Below are positions 1-11,265 of a stretch of 64,000 nt of DNA, one piece after another. A model generated the notes under the pieces. It worked only from the letters and a program-made list of their open reading frames with translations. It did not search any database and was not told the origin of the DNA. Made by a program: the position numbers and the translations under genes. Position 1 is the stretch's first letter, and the number at the start of each line of letters is the position of its first letter. Origin of the DNA: Tretioscincus oriximinensis (taxonomy: Eukaryota; Chordata; Lepidosauria; Squamata; Gymnophthalmidae); contig JAJVDF010000454.1 in assembly GCA_022410635.1 (NCBI GenBank), positions 416,505 to 480,504 on the forward strand. The letters run 5' to 3'.

Positions 1-250
1 CCTACTCAATGTAGGATTCANCGAACCATCCCAGAGAGATGGCTCTATTTGAAGAATCCCACCAAAGGATAACTTGTTACTTCTGGTGACAACCTATTCT
101 ACTGTTGATACCTTTACTGCCAAAAAGATTTTCTCTGGTACCTAATCTAGATCTACTTCTTTGCAGTTTCATCCCATTGTTTGTAGTCCTTCTATCTTGA
201 TCCCTCTGCTCTGAGACAGCATTTCAAATATTTCTGGACAAATCCACTTT
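1..250 (-). mobile_element. CR1 LINE 3-prime fragment, cut by window edge
   Basis: Read on the minus strand this matches the C-terminal end of a CR1 ORF2 and its short 3-prime UTR: an AVSEQRGIKIEGLQTMG-like line followed by the typical end (AGCCATCTCTCTGGGATGG). It contains stops and is a dead copy. The 3-prime terminus lies outside the window. Family call is from known CR1 ends; the exact subfamily is not determined. Confidence 0.75.
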
Positions 251-431
251 GCAGTATACACTAAAGGAATAATTTCAATTAAAATAACATAAACTAGTAA
301 CTGTTACTAAAGTAATAGTTAATCTTGGAAAGGAAGTGAAATTTAATATTAATAAAAATAAAATGTAAGTGAATGATGATAAATAGCCAGTAAGAGAATG
401 GGACAGTTGTGCACTATCATTTGAATGATTA

Positions 432-1000
432 GTGGTAAAGCCAGGTGAGTTGTTGGTCAGAGAGGCATGCTGTGGCTGTGCTCAGTTGTCAATGCATCCC
501 TCTCCCCGCATGCAGCCATTCCTGGGTGGCTCCCAGCCTGCAGTTCTCTCAGCTGGCCCTGTCACTCTGGTTTGGGTCAGGTNCCAGAGGCTGCCCGCTG
601 TGAAGGCTGCCCTCTCTGCCATGTTTGGTGGACAGCCAGGCTGTCTATGCACACAGGTCCAAAGTTCCTAGCCTTCTCACTAGTCAGCAGACCTCAGAAT
701 GTTGGATTTGTCGATGTGCATTTTATTAATAGTAGAGATTATCTGCCTGCTGGAGAAAAGTTATGGGCATGTATTTGGTGCAGTGACCTCCTGGCTGCCA
801 GAGAATGTGTTTCTTCCCTTGAAGCAAAGGTTGCAGACCTGGAGAAGCAGAGAGAGCAAATCAAGTACGNGGATAAGACCTCCGGCATGCAGTAGGAGCA
901 TCCCACTCTACAGAGCACAGCCATGCAGTTGCCTTGGAGTGTGTGGGTCTCAAGGAAGGGAGGATATCAGACTTTGTAAGAGGTACAGGTTCCCTTAGTT
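432..1000 (+). other. Unclassified segment with a possible LINE ORF1-like coiled coil
   Basis: A 142-codon open frame (467-895) ends in a Cys-x2-Cys pair and a charged heptad stretch (LEAKVADLEKQREQIKY) at about 779-868. Cys pair plus coiled coil is the pattern of CR1-type ORF1 proteins, and a CR1 3-prime end follows 300 bp downstream in the same orientation. The first 100 codons show nothing recognisable and one codon holds an N. It could equally be chance. No splice-site pair or promoter supports a host exon. Confidence 0.25.
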
Positions 1001-1204
1001 AGGATCCCTTCCTCAGAAGATGTGTTGAGGATAGTCCTTTTACACTGAGGATAGTCCTCCATGGGTGATGAGATGAGGGCTTCTTGTATTGGATGGTTTA
1101 TTAGACAAAGTTTAGCCAAGTGCAGATAGGCCACACTAAGGTTCAAAATGCATTAGCCTATATTCTGTTCCAGAAAAAGGCCTAAGGGGCCATTCCTGGC
1201 TAGT

Positions 1205-1550
1205 ACAAGCCATGGCAGGGCCTTTTCTAGCTCAGAATGACATGTCATTTCCTGAAGAGGTGGCTAGCAGCCTGGATAGCTTTATGACAGCATTAGACAA
1301 ATTCATGGAAGATAGGTGTATCAATAGCTTGTAGGATGGATGTCTTGATGCTGCCTCTAGAATGGGAAAAACAGGCAGTATTCCTGAAATACCATTTGCA
1401 GAACACCTGGAACAGATAAAGCTTATGGCATTTTTTTGCTTTAGACTGCCCAGTTGCAACTGTTGGGCCACTGTGTGAGGCAGAATGATGGACTAGATGA
1501 GTTCTGGCCCAGTTCAGCAGATCTCTTACGTTCTTATATTCTTATAACAG
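1205..1550 (+). mobile_element. CR1 LINE 3-prime end, TTCTTATA-tailed subfamily
   Basis: The segment codes for a decayed LPEEVASSLDSF..LDKFMED-type CR1 ORF2 C-terminus, then a 3-prime UTR containing GACTAGATGAGTTCTGGCCC and ending in imperfect TTCTTATA repeats near 1530-1545. It is the same subfamily as 35670-35871, 39700-40043 and 51876-52990. CR1 elements end in short octamer repeats instead of poly(A), as seen here. Confidence 0.8.
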
Positions 1551-2544
1551 ATAANTCCTAGCTTAAGCTTCTATTATATAATAGATAATGAATATGTAAG
1601 TTTATTACCCTATAGTATGTAATTAAGTATTTACTTTAGATAATTATTGTTGGAAAGAACTGTCAAGGGAAGCGTATGTGCAGCTAGAAAAGGCTTGGAA
1701 ATTCTAACCTACAATTAAGGTTTACTTTGAGCTTCAGGCACCAAAATGGCAGATCACAATTGATTTCAAGTGTCTAAGAGCCTTTCACACTACATATATG
1801 AACATCTTCATTTCTGTACCTAATACTGTAGCTATACCCATCTTAAGCCACAGCAGGCTACACCTGTGTTCAACTGCACCTTTACAAGTATGCCTCCCAG
1901 GATCACAAGTCAAGATCGTGCTGCCTTCAGCTGTTCGAAATGCCTCAAAGCAATTGGTGGGCCCCTGAGTAAGAGAGAATGCTGGACACAAGATAGGTTG
2001 TGACTGGATCCAACATTAGGTTTTTATGTTGATTTTTTTTCATAATATAGACACTTATCATAGATAAAGCACACTAATGAAGAGTGCGATTTCATGACCC
2101 TGGGTGAAATTTATTTAGTGGAATTAGTCCATTGCGTTATGGCAATGCAATGGGGCTCTAGACCCTCCTCTCCTATGCCTCCACTCACTCCCTCACTCCC
2201 TTCCCATTCTCTCTTTCACTTGCTGCTCCTTTCTTTAGTTCCTTCTTTCCATTTTTTCTTCTTTATCTTCCTTCCTTTCTTCTCCTCTTTCATGCTTTTT
2301 TTCTTTTGTTCTCTCTTTCTTTCCTTCCTTTCCTTTCCAGTACTGGGTCACAGTACTGAACACTGGGGTATTCTACTTCTCACATCTTTCCATCCAGAGA
2401 ACTGCCCATTTGTTACATTTTTCTGTTTTCTGACTTTTAACCAGTTTCCAACCCAGGACTCTGGTCTCTGTAGGCTGCTAAAGGTGCTGTCATTGCTCAT
2501 TATACTTCAGAATGTTGAATGCTCCCAAATACCTTTTATTACAT
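1551..2544. other. No gene; pyrimidine-rich tract inside
   Basis: No repeat family or exon recognised. 2160-2340 is a long T/C-rich tract (CCTTC, CTTTC, TTCC units) that keeps a 169-codon frame open; the frame is low-complexity Phe/Ser/Leu and is not a gene. Confidence 0.6.
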
Positions 2545-2640
2545 ATGATTTATTTACTTACATTTATATTCAGCCCTACACCCAGAGGTCTCAGGGTGAA
2601 TGACAATAAAAAAAAACATAAAACAGTTAAAACAGTATCT
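2545..2640 (-). mobile_element. L2-like LINE or SINE 3-prime tail
   Basis: On the minus strand it ends ..CCCTGAGACCTCTGGGTGT.. then an A/T-rich tail. The same terminal module is at 45048, 53811 and at the ends of the SINEs at 14411 and 35171. Confidence 0.6.
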
Positions 2641-3032
2641 TCATCAGGATGAAGTGTGATAGATACCACATTTTTTGGCATGATCTCACAATGCCAGAAA
2701 TGTGTTTCTCATTCCTGGGCATGGACTTGGCGATATAGCCTTGCTATTGGAGTATTCATAATCAATATCAAGATAATGTTTTGTCTGTTTTCCTTATAAT
2801 CATGAACCTAAACTTTGTACTTACAGTAAGTATAAATATGACAAAAGCACTCCAACATGTTTCAGAAACTTAGTGACAAACTATTCATTAACTACTGGAA
2901 ATGGACAATAGTTTTCTGTAAAAAGGAGCAAACCAGTGGTTGAGAAGATGCTTTCCTTCAATGAACTGGATTAACATTCCTAAAGAATTTGTACNCAGTT
3001 CACTGAACAGAACAGCATACTTCTCAGTATGT
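2641..3032. other. No recognisable feature
   Basis: AT-rich sequence without a repeat family or exon that I can identify. Confidence 0.5.
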
Positions 3033-3241
3033 GATCAGACCAGGCTGACCAGATGACCCCTTTGGGGGGATGAAAACCTAGTTTTGCGGTGTCTCCCGAT
3101 TTTTCCTGAGGAAAAATCAATTAAAAAAATTGAAAAAAAAAACTTTTTTTGAAAAACCTATTCTTCAGCAAAAACCATGAGGCACTCCAAAAACAGGTTT
3201 CTACCCCCCTAAAGGGGTCATCTGGTCAGCCTAGATCAGAC
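3033..3241. mobile_element. Fold-back hAT-like MITE (short form) with exact 8-bp TSD
   Basis: The element is 3041-3233. It starts CAGGCTGACCAGATGACCCC and its end is the inverse complement (GGGGTCATCTGGTCAGCCTA). The two halves are inverted copies of one arm: G-rich (TTTGGGGGG), then a CTGAGGAAAAA segment, then the same inverted, so the RNA or single strand would fold into one hairpin. GATCAGAC occurs immediately on both sides (3033-3040 and 3234-3241), an exact 8-bp duplication, which fits hAT-type transposition. No coding capacity. Related copies: 27286, 36705, 56421; long forms at 15588 and 17440. Confidence 0.85.
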
Positions 3242-3855
3242 ACTGTTTTTTCAGTCATTCCTTTAAGAAAAAGTGCTTATTCCAGACACAAAAGTGCCTG
3301 TCAAACACTTAGCTTAATACTTGGCCTCATTGCAGCTTATTGCACTTATTACTAATGTAAGGCAACACTTGTAATACATTCCTATTATATTAGCAAATTG
3401 AGAAATCAATTATATGGATGAAATGATAAGGCTTCCCTTTATTTTTCACTGATAAGCTTCTTTGCTCAACTAATTCCTGGTTATACCACCCTTTTCAACA
3501 GCCAATGGAGTGGGAACCTGGGGTACGGTTGCCCCCTGTCTATGAAATAGTCTCCCTGTTATGTTTTTGCAAGTGCTTGTCACAGAATAGCAGAAAAAGA
3601 GAACTGGCTAAATGTAATTTGTTTGCTCCCCGTCCCCTTTGCAGGCAGCAGTCTATTCCAGACCTCATGCTCAGCAGTTGGCAATTTGTCCTTGCTCTTT
3701 TGCTTGAACAAAGAGAGGCAGAATCGTGTAGTATTTAGTAAACACGTTATTGTTTCATATCCCAGTAATCCCAATTAGACTTAGTAAACTATAAGTGTTT
3801 AAAGCTAACAAAACTTGTGGACTCCATTAAAAACATATCTTTACCTCAACACCCC
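3242..3855. other. No recognisable feature
   Basis: Short frames only, none with a recognisable domain; no repeat family identified. Confidence 0.5.
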
Positions 3856-4075
3856 CTTGAGGTGTGTCAATCATCATCACTCTATTCTTTTAGAAGATCT
3901 TTGAAGACGCACTTCTTTCACCTGGCCTTTGGCTGAAGAAATGTTATTCTCTTCCCCCTTCTGGATACTGTTTTTATATTATTTTTAATAGTAATTTTGT
4001 ATTGTTCCTTTTGTCATTGCTGTATTAAGACCTTCAGGTATAGGGCAGGGGATAAATATAAATAATAAATAGCGT
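3856..4075 (+). mobile_element. L2-like LINE 3-prime UTR
   Basis: TTTAGAAGATCTTTGAAGAC, then CACCTGGCCTTTGGCTGA and an end of CAGGTATAGGGCAGGGG plus ATAAATA repeats. This is the plus-strand counterpart of 45048-45250, which carries the complement of the same blocks in the same order. Confidence 0.65.
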
Positions 4076-5429
4076 CCTAATGCTATTTAGAAATGTTAGC
4101 AGAGGCATACTAGATGATCAGTGCTCAATCGTATTTGTGTTTAGTCAGATTTGTTTATTGGTAAAACTTCCATTATTTTGTGTAGAAAGTGATTTTTCCC
4201 CCAGCAACTGTTTGAAATGTTTATTGATCATTGGAACAATTATGACACAGAAAGAAAAATCAGGCAAGTTAGAATGATCAGTGGGGAAAGTGTGTGCAGC
4301 AGGCTCTAGGTTGGCAGTCAAAACATTATTGTAGATTTCTAGGGGAGAGGCGTCGGTTGCTATAATTAATGTACTGTTGGGAACAGCCTCATGTTTGAAG
4401 AAGGAAAGACATTTATGTGAGTCTCTTTGGGGGTATCTATCTGAGAAAATGGTCCTGTTTTCCCTGTGTCATGTGGTGCATGCCTTTACTGGGAAGTGCA
4501 TAATTAGTTAAAGCATAAATTATACAGATCTCTTTGTGTATTCTTCATATGGAACAGACTCAAAAATAAGATTAAATTATATATGAAATATTGCAAAGCA
4601 TACAGGCTGAGCTGTTTGGTGACAGAGCATCTGAAACCTCGGGAGATGCAGGCTACTTTTCAAAATAGGACACTTACTAGAAGGGCTTGTTTTTTTCCCC
4701 ATAGCAGGAGTCTTGGCTATCCTAGGGCCTTATGAATAAAGGGCCTTTTCACATTGTTGTCTGGGAACACTCCCAAGTAGTGTATGTGCATGACTAGTCA
4801 TTATCCCCCAGTCACACCAAAAGCATTCTGAAGCTTGTTTTAAAATTATGTTTGTGTGGAATACTTATAAGTAATCTGCAGTCATTGCTTTGCTTTGTTA
4901 AAATTCCTGCAGAAAGTGTGAATGCTGTGTTGTAGCTTTGCTATATGTCTACATATTTTCACTCAGTTGCAATAATGCAGAGGAGCTAAGAGTAAGAGAG
5001 CTTCGCCCTGGGGAATGCAAAAAAAGGAAACGTTGCTCCAGCCAGAAGATGGGAATAGTTCCCAGAGACTATTCACTGAAAGTAAGGGCAAAAAGCTCCA
5101 AATTAACTTGTCTTTACGCCATCAAACGAGCAATATTTACTAAGCGGATATTACATAAGAACTTGTATAACTGAGTAAACAACGAACACTTAGTTTAATG
5201 CGCTGGTTTAACCATTAGGACCTTAATCATCTTGAGTCTTGCACACTTACTCACTCCATGGCTGGTGTGGGGGTTACAAAGTGAAGGAAGACAGTTTCTC
5301 TGGACTGTACATAGTTCTAAAGGAGTCTAATGCCACTTCTTTGGACAACCTAACCTCTGATGCAAGCAGAGTTGGATCATGCATGGCTTTATATATATAC
5401 ATGGTGGTGGAGCAGTTGAGAACAACAGT
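4076..5429. other. No repeat recognised; possible conserved noncoding stretch 4980-5240
   Basis: The interval lacks recognisable repeats. The part 4980-5240 has balanced composition with CpGs kept (GCCATCAAACGAGCAATATT, ACTAAGCGGATATTACATAA), unlike the decayed repeats nearby. Whether it is conserved can only be seen by alignment to other squamates. Confidence 0.2.
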
Positions 5430-5677
5430 CTTTCAACAGAGAGGTTGGCATTCGTGGCCCATGAGTTTGCTGTGGAGATGAGTAACCACCCTCTACTGTC
5501 CTTAGCTTCACCCAACCAAGCTGTTAGAGAGCAAGCAATTGCAAGTAGATTAATAGGTACCATCACAATGTGATGGGGAAGGTAGAATGTAAGTCTTCAA
5601 GTGAAAAATAGCTTGTAAGGCACTTTGAGTCTCTTTGGGTGAGAAAAGTGGAATATAAAAACCCAATTCTTCTTGTT
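5430..5677 (+). mobile_element. SINE A (tRNA-derived, TTC-tailed), degraded head
   Basis: The 3-prime part (GGCACTTTGAGTCTCTTTGG, GAGAAAAGTGGAATATAAAA, ending ACCCAATTCTTCTTG) matches the SINEs at 24745, 45423 and 59440. The body segment with GCAATTGCAAGTAGAT also matches. The tRNA-like head is too decayed to show A and B boxes. Confidence 0.7.
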
Positions 5678-6061
5678 GTATATACAATAATAAACCCTAA
5701 ATTAATGTGGCAAGTGGTAGCAGCACACCGATCAGAACCATAAGCTGTGCTGAAAGTATTATGGTTACTCATTTAATAACAAAAAAAAAACATGCATGAA
5801 TCCAAGGCAGGAAAGGCAGGCTCCCTGATATGTTCTCGTTGTGGAAAGCACACACTCACTCTGCAGGTGGAGACCTATCTTCACTACTGTTGGAATCTAC
5901 TGCAAGAATGGACAGGTCACTGGCCTACCTCAAGCATGTCACCCCATTTCCTGCTTCATATGAAAGAAAATGCCTATTTGCTAAGTAAAGAACCTTCTGT
6001 AGGGTGAATTCTCCCCAGAATTGTCTCCCAAGTCATCATAATGATGCTTCAGGTTTCTGAG
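5678..6061. other. No recognisable feature
   Basis: No repeat family or coding region identified; includes a short A run near 5781. Confidence 0.5.
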
Positions 6062-6150
6062 GGCTTTTTTCCTCATTTTATTTGTATACTACCTTTTCCA
6101 AAAGAGAATTTTATAGGCAGTTTATAGCAATGTGTTACAAAACAATACAT
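6062..6150 (-). mobile_element. L2-like LINE 3-prime tail fragment
   Basis: CATTTTATTTGTATACTACC followed by a TTTCCAAAAG block and oligo-A-poor sequence resembles an inverted L2 3-prime end (..tatacaaataaaatg). Short and old. Confidence 0.45.
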
Positions 6151-6429
6151 CAAACAATGGCATAGAATTATAGAATCACATCAGAATCCTAACTGAGAGG
6201 CATACATGGGTTCCTATGGTGATGTCACCAAACGGAAACCCACCTGGTCAAGACATTGGTGCCAATGCCATCTGCCTTGACTAATGGGGTAGCTCCCTCC
6301 CCCTTTGCCCAACACAGTGCAAGTGGTGGCTAGTAGGCCACCGCTTCACAAAGGTTGCACCAGGCCTGGTAAGCTGTGTCCCCTCTAACCTCGCAGACAA
6401 CCTGCCGCACCCCACCCCTCCTTTACTTT

Positions 6430-8290
6430 ACTATTTGAATTATACCCCACCCACCCCACAAAGGGTTCTGGGCAGCTCACAGTGTAATACAAATAAATAA
6501 AATACAAGATAATTATATAAACCAGTAAAAATCCAGGAAATATTTAAAAACAAATTACAATCATAACCCCCCAACATATACCAACTCAGATCCAAAGGGC
6601 AATACTAAAACAACAGTGAAAGCAGATCAGCCTGAGGCTAGACTGAAGGCTGACAGAACAACTCTGCTTTACAAGTTCTCCGGAAACTCAACAGTTCTTT
6701 AATTGCTCGAGTACTCATAGAGAGGGTGTTCCACCAGGTAGGGGCCACACAAAAGAATGCCCTATTTTTGGTGACCAAAAGGCGGGCCTCACTGACACCA
6801 GGAAACTGTAACCGATTAAGGTCCATAGATGACCTCAATGTTCATCTCAGTATATAGAGGGAAAGCCAGTCTCGCAAATATGAGGGCCCTAACCTTTAAA
6901 GGTCACAACCAGCACCTTGAATTGGATCTGGAACTCAATTGGGAACCAGTGCAGTTCCAGTAAAATAGGAGAAATGTGGGCCGCATGAGGGGCACCTGTT
7001 AATAAATGGGCTGCTGCATTCTGGACCAACTTCAGCCTCCAGGTAAGACACAAAGGAAGGCCAGCGTACAGAGAGTTACAATAATCAAGCCTAGCGGTAA
7101 CTGTCGCATGGATCAGGGTGGCTAGGACAGGGCAAGAGAGGTAAGGGGCCAACTGCCAAGCTTGTCTCAGGTAGAAGAAGGCTGTTTGAGCTGAGCGCAC
7201 CACCTGGGTCTCCATGAAAAGATTGGAGTCCAGGTGGACACCCAGGCTCTTGTCAATGGGGAGAGTACACAGAGAGGTCTCCCCTAACGGAGGCAGCTGG
7301 AGACCACTAGGTTCAGCCCCATGGCCTAGCCAGAGGACCTCCATCTTTGATGGGTTTAATTTCAACCTGCTACTGCTTAACCAGTTCGCAATGGCTTCTA
7401 GGCAATGGGAGAGAACATCTGGGACCAAAGCTGACTGACCCTCCATCAGCAGGAGAAGCTATGTGTCATCAGCGTACTGATAATTCTGAATTCTGAGCCA
7501 AGGGGTGCATAAAGATATTGAAAAGCATTGGGGAGAGCAGTGCACCCTGGGGAACCCCACACTGAAGCGGAGACCGCTGGGAACTCTGACCCCCAAAGAC
7601 TACTCACTGCCCTCTGCACTGGAGGAATGAAGAGAACCAAGCAAGAGCTGTTCCTTGAACTCCAGCCTCTTCAAGACGGTGGATCAGGATGTCATGGTCC
7701 ACAACATCAAATGCTGCTGATAGATCCAAAAGGATCAGCAGCACAGACCCACCTCAATCAGTTTGCCTCCGGATATCATCTGTGTTGGCCAGAAGAGCAG
7801 ACTGTGTCCCGTGGCCTGGCCTAAAGCCAGATTGGTAAGGGTCCAGAACAGCAGCAGCATCTAAGAAGACTTGTAATTGTTCTGCCACCACTCTCTCAAT
7901 TACCTTGCCCAGGAATGGGAGGTTCGAACCTGGGCGGTAGTTGGCCAAATCATAAGGGTCCAAAATAGGTCTTTTTAAAAGGGGGCGGACTACAGCTAAC
8001 CCATCTAGGAACACTCCCTGTTCGAGGGAAGAGTTGACTATCTCCAACACAAAGGACATGGGTCAAGAAAACAAGTGGTAGATCTCACCTTGACAAGTGC
8101 CTTCTCCACTTCCATCTGCTCCAGTGGGTTAAAGCGGTCCAGCACAGGACCTGGTGGCGGTCGATGGGCCCCAAGCTCTGTTTCTGTATCGGCAATTGAA
8201 GAGTGGTCAAGGCAGATCCTCGAGACATTATCCGCAAAAAAGCCACAAAAGCCTCACAGCTGAGGGCCAAATTTGGTAAAGTTTGGTTCC
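6430..8290 (-). mobile_element. L2-clade LINE, 5-prime truncated, decayed ORF2
   Basis: A non-LTR retrotransposon copy of about 1.9 kb. In minus-strand order: linker (8270-8060), reverse transcriptase with NYRPGSNLPFLGKVIERVVA (about 7950-7890), LDPYQSGFRPGHGTQSALL (about 7860-7800), [16 protein letters not shown] motif A (about 7730-7680), GVPQGALLSPMLFNIF motif B (about 7560-7510), YADDT motif C (about 7470), then the thumb region with LDYCNSLYAGLP and LVQNAAAHLLTG (about 7110-7000) and a 3-prime UTR ending near an ATAAATAAA tail at 6490. In-frame stops occur after FLQCRGQ, right after YADDT and elsewhere. The motif set (NYRPxSNLPF, QNAAAxLLTG) is typical of L2 rather than CR1 or L1. 5-prime truncation at about 8290 is inferred from loss of similarity. 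Confidence 0.88.
6889..8059 (-). pseudogene. L2 ORF2 reverse transcriptase relic
   Basis: The coding part of the L2 copy. Reverse transcriptase normally copies the element RNA at a nicked target. Here the catalytic Asp pair of YADD survives but is followed directly by a stop, and two further disruptions split the domain into three open pieces (8059-7754, 7753-7446, 7446-6889). The endonuclease domain expected upstream is absent because the copy is 5-prime truncated. Non-functional; dependent on no neighbouring gene. Confidence 0.88.
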
Positions 8291-9095
8291 CTGGGAGGGA
8301 AGTTAACTACCTAATTGTTTGAAATAAGTGTGCTGGGCATGACTTTGCAGATGCAGTCTCTGCAGATCTCTCTCCTTTCCTCCCCATCTCCCCTCCTTCC
8401 CTCTCCACAGGCCCCCTCCTCTCCTCCTCCCCACTTCCCCTCCCCTCTTTCCCATCCCCCTGCAGCCACACACATGTTTGCATTCAGCAGCTAGATTCGC
8501 ATTAGAAGTGGGACAACATGATGGTGGTCATCAGTTCCTGCCAGTGTTGTCTTTGGAGTGCAGCTGTGAATGTCAGCATTTGCCTCACCTGAGTTTGGAG
8601 CTTAACCTGGTGCTGTCCTNGTTCTGAAATGCTGACATTCGCAGGTGAATGTGGAAGCCTCCCAAACTGTACATGGATCTGCTGCTACAGAAGGTGACTT
8701 CTCCTTCACTGGTTTGTCCTACATAGAAACACTTCATTGAAAATGCACATTTGCTGGCATTATTACATATATATGGCAGATTAATCAACAGTACATTGAT
8801 GTGCTCTAGAGAGATGCTTGTACACATCTAATGTGAATTAGCAATATTGCCACATAGACAATGGGGAACACTGAGCTCCCACTTAGCAATCTTGTGCAAA
8901 AAGGGGGCAAATAATGAAAGTTCTTAGTCTCAGAGTCCAAACATGGAGATATGTTTTCTGCATGTTTCCTTCTTCTAGATGGAATAGATCTTGATATCAA
9001 ATTCTGTTAGTGATTCAAATCAAGTCTCCCTTGATCTGCTTTGTTCCAGGTGGGCAAAGCGAACAAGCAACAAATCTGCAGATCCACCATAATGA
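8291..9095. other. No gene; polypyrimidine tract and a small inverted repeat
   Basis: 8369-8463 is almost pure C/T (CTCC, CCTTCC units). 8561-8647 holds the hairpin listed separately. The rest is unrecognised. Confidence 0.55.
8561..8647. repeat. Inverted repeat, 21-bp arms, 45-nt loop
   Basis: Arm 1 8561-8581 and arm 2 8627-8647 share CTGYGAATGTCAGCATTT in inverse orientation with two mismatches over 21 bp. No similarity to the termini of the transposons in the window, and no target duplication seen next to it. The loop contains one N. Confidence 0.7.
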
Positions 9096-9321
9096 AAGAG
9101 GAGGAGGAGAGTCGGTTTTACACTCACTTTTTCTCAACCCGAAGGGAATCAAAGTGCCTTACATAACCTTCTGTTCTTCTCTTCACAACAGATACCTTGT
9201 GAAATAAGTGGGACTGAGAGAGCTCTGAAGAATCCATCCAGCTGGCTTTTATGGAGGAGCGCAGAATCAAACCAGGAAACTTCCAGAAAAAAATTTGACA
9301 CTCTAGCCACTACACCAAACT
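9096..9321 (-). mobile_element. SINE B (tRNA-derived, TTC/TCC-tailed)
   Basis: Minus strand begins with a tRNA-like head: TTGGTGTAGTGGCTAGAGTG (A box) and GTTTGATTCTGCGCTCCTCC (B box), then the block with GAGCTCTCTCAGTCCCAC and TTCACAAGGTATCTGTTGTG, then a tail of TCCTCC units. Same family as 16795-17017 and 33138. Pol III promoter boxes are internal; the copy is mutated. Confidence 0.8.
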
Positions 9322-10932
9322 GTAATGGGCAGACAGATGGGCCTTGCAGGAAAACGTTTGCTGGCTTAGGACATATAAGACAGTACAGGACTATATAGGA
9401 CCAGAGACTTACGGAAGGAAGGAAGATTGTTGTAAAAATGTGTATATTGAAGGGAAATTGGTATAACGTTAAATAAATTTACTGTCATCCATAAAAAGCT
9501 AGCTATGGTGTGCCTTGCTTGGCCATGCTGGCATTTCCACACCACTAATTCCAGGAAAGGAACCCATCACGGCCTGGTTTTCAAATGAAAACTGCTTAAC
9601 TCTGAAATCTATTGAACTATTTCATTCCATCCCAAAAGCCCGTAAAAACCGCTCCGTTTGAGTAAGGCTGACTTTTTGAAGCCGTCTGCCAGGATTTAAG
9701 AACGATTCTTCCAGTCAAAAAGAGGTATTTCTTAGAGGAGCTCAAAGGTAGTTTATAAAGCACATGCAACTCAGTGATGGTTCATGTGACTGAGTGAGAA
9801 AGTCACGGAGAGCAATTTTTTAAATGTAGAATATATGTCACATCAGATTGTACAGAGTTATTTGGAGGTGAACTTCTCCTCTTGTGACCTAGCATAACTT
9901 CTCCAGTAGTTCAGTTCACACAGAAGTCTAATAGCAAAAGCTACATTTCTTTTTGGTGCGCAAGTAGAAGCAGGTCAAAAGGCCAGGGGGAGTTAGGTGT
10001 AAATAACTTGCAATGTTCACTGGCTTTTGACACGGATATTCCAAAGATGTAATCTTTCTGCCTGGTGATTGCTTTTCAATGATTTTTATAGCCATGTTTA
10101 AATTCCTTGGAGAGGACAATGATACGACAATAACCAATTCAGCCTCTCTCAGCACAGCCTTCATTCATTTTAAGGACCAGCTTGCTAACTTCCATGCACT
10201 AAAGAATTTTCAAGTACCAGAAGTCAACCCCATCACTGCGCTTCTAGTATTATTCTTGTTTCTTGTACACACATCCCAACAATAGGGAAAACTGCAGAAA
10301 AGACTGACAATACCATTCCCACTAGAAACTGCTTTGAAGCCATAAAATTAGGCAGAGCCCACCCAGGACAGGAGAACACCTCCTACTCTTCATAATGGAG
10401 AATTCTTAATGTGGCAACATGCTTTTCACCTGCTGCCGCTTTCTCCACCATCACCACCACCCCATTGTCAAGATCAAACACGAGTCTTTGGTCTTGACAG
10501 GTATTTTCTGTGTTTGATCACCAAGAACATCACCATGGGAGAAAGCAAGACTCCTTTCGCCAATGGCAACATCCCTTTGACTCAATTTTAAAATTCCATT
10601 CAGACATTATTAATCATTCTACTGTATTTGGCTCTTCTGGAATTAAGCAGGGATATTCCAAAATAACAATCCTTTTTTTCAGAATGTTCAAATAGTGTGG
10701 AATAAATAAATGACATGTTGGATGTAGCTTTGTGATTCCTCATCAGCTACACCTCTGCAGGCATGAATATCTCTCCTGGGTCCTTTGGTGCAGGAAGCTT
10801 TACAGTAGATATGTGCTTTTCAAAGACACAGGAAAGGTATCTATGGTCACAAGTATGTTTCACAACTTATCCTATTTTTAAAGTCTAAGGCTATATACGG
10901 GATGTATACAGTGTTCCATAGCTATGCTGATT
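9322..10932. other. No recognisable feature
   Basis: Mostly unique-looking sequence. Short frames only, without domains. No repeat family identified. Confidence 0.5.
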
Positions 10933-11265
10933 ACATGTTTAATTTCAGAGAAATAGCCGTGTTAGTCTAGTAGAAAGTCCAGCAAAGGAGCTAGCAGCAC
11001 TTTGAGACTAACTAGAGAAAAGTGGATGGCATAAGCTTTCGTAGACAGGTCTACTTCTTCAGATGCTGAGGGACTAATGTCAGGGTCAGGTATTTATAGG
11101 AAATTATGTATGGGAGAAGACAAAGCATATGCAACTGTAGTAAGGTGATGAATTGCAGGTTAGAAAAACAGGTAAATAGCAGAAACTAATCCTCTTATGT
11201 GAAAAAGTCCCTGGGGAAATAAGAGGCAATGTCTGGTAGAGAAACAATCAAATACTTAACAGGTT

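Noticed and set aside
2094..2603. 169-codon open frame
   Set aside because: It runs along a C/T-rich tract and ends in an L2-like tail; composition (Phe, Ser, Leu, Pro) follows the tract and no domain is visible.
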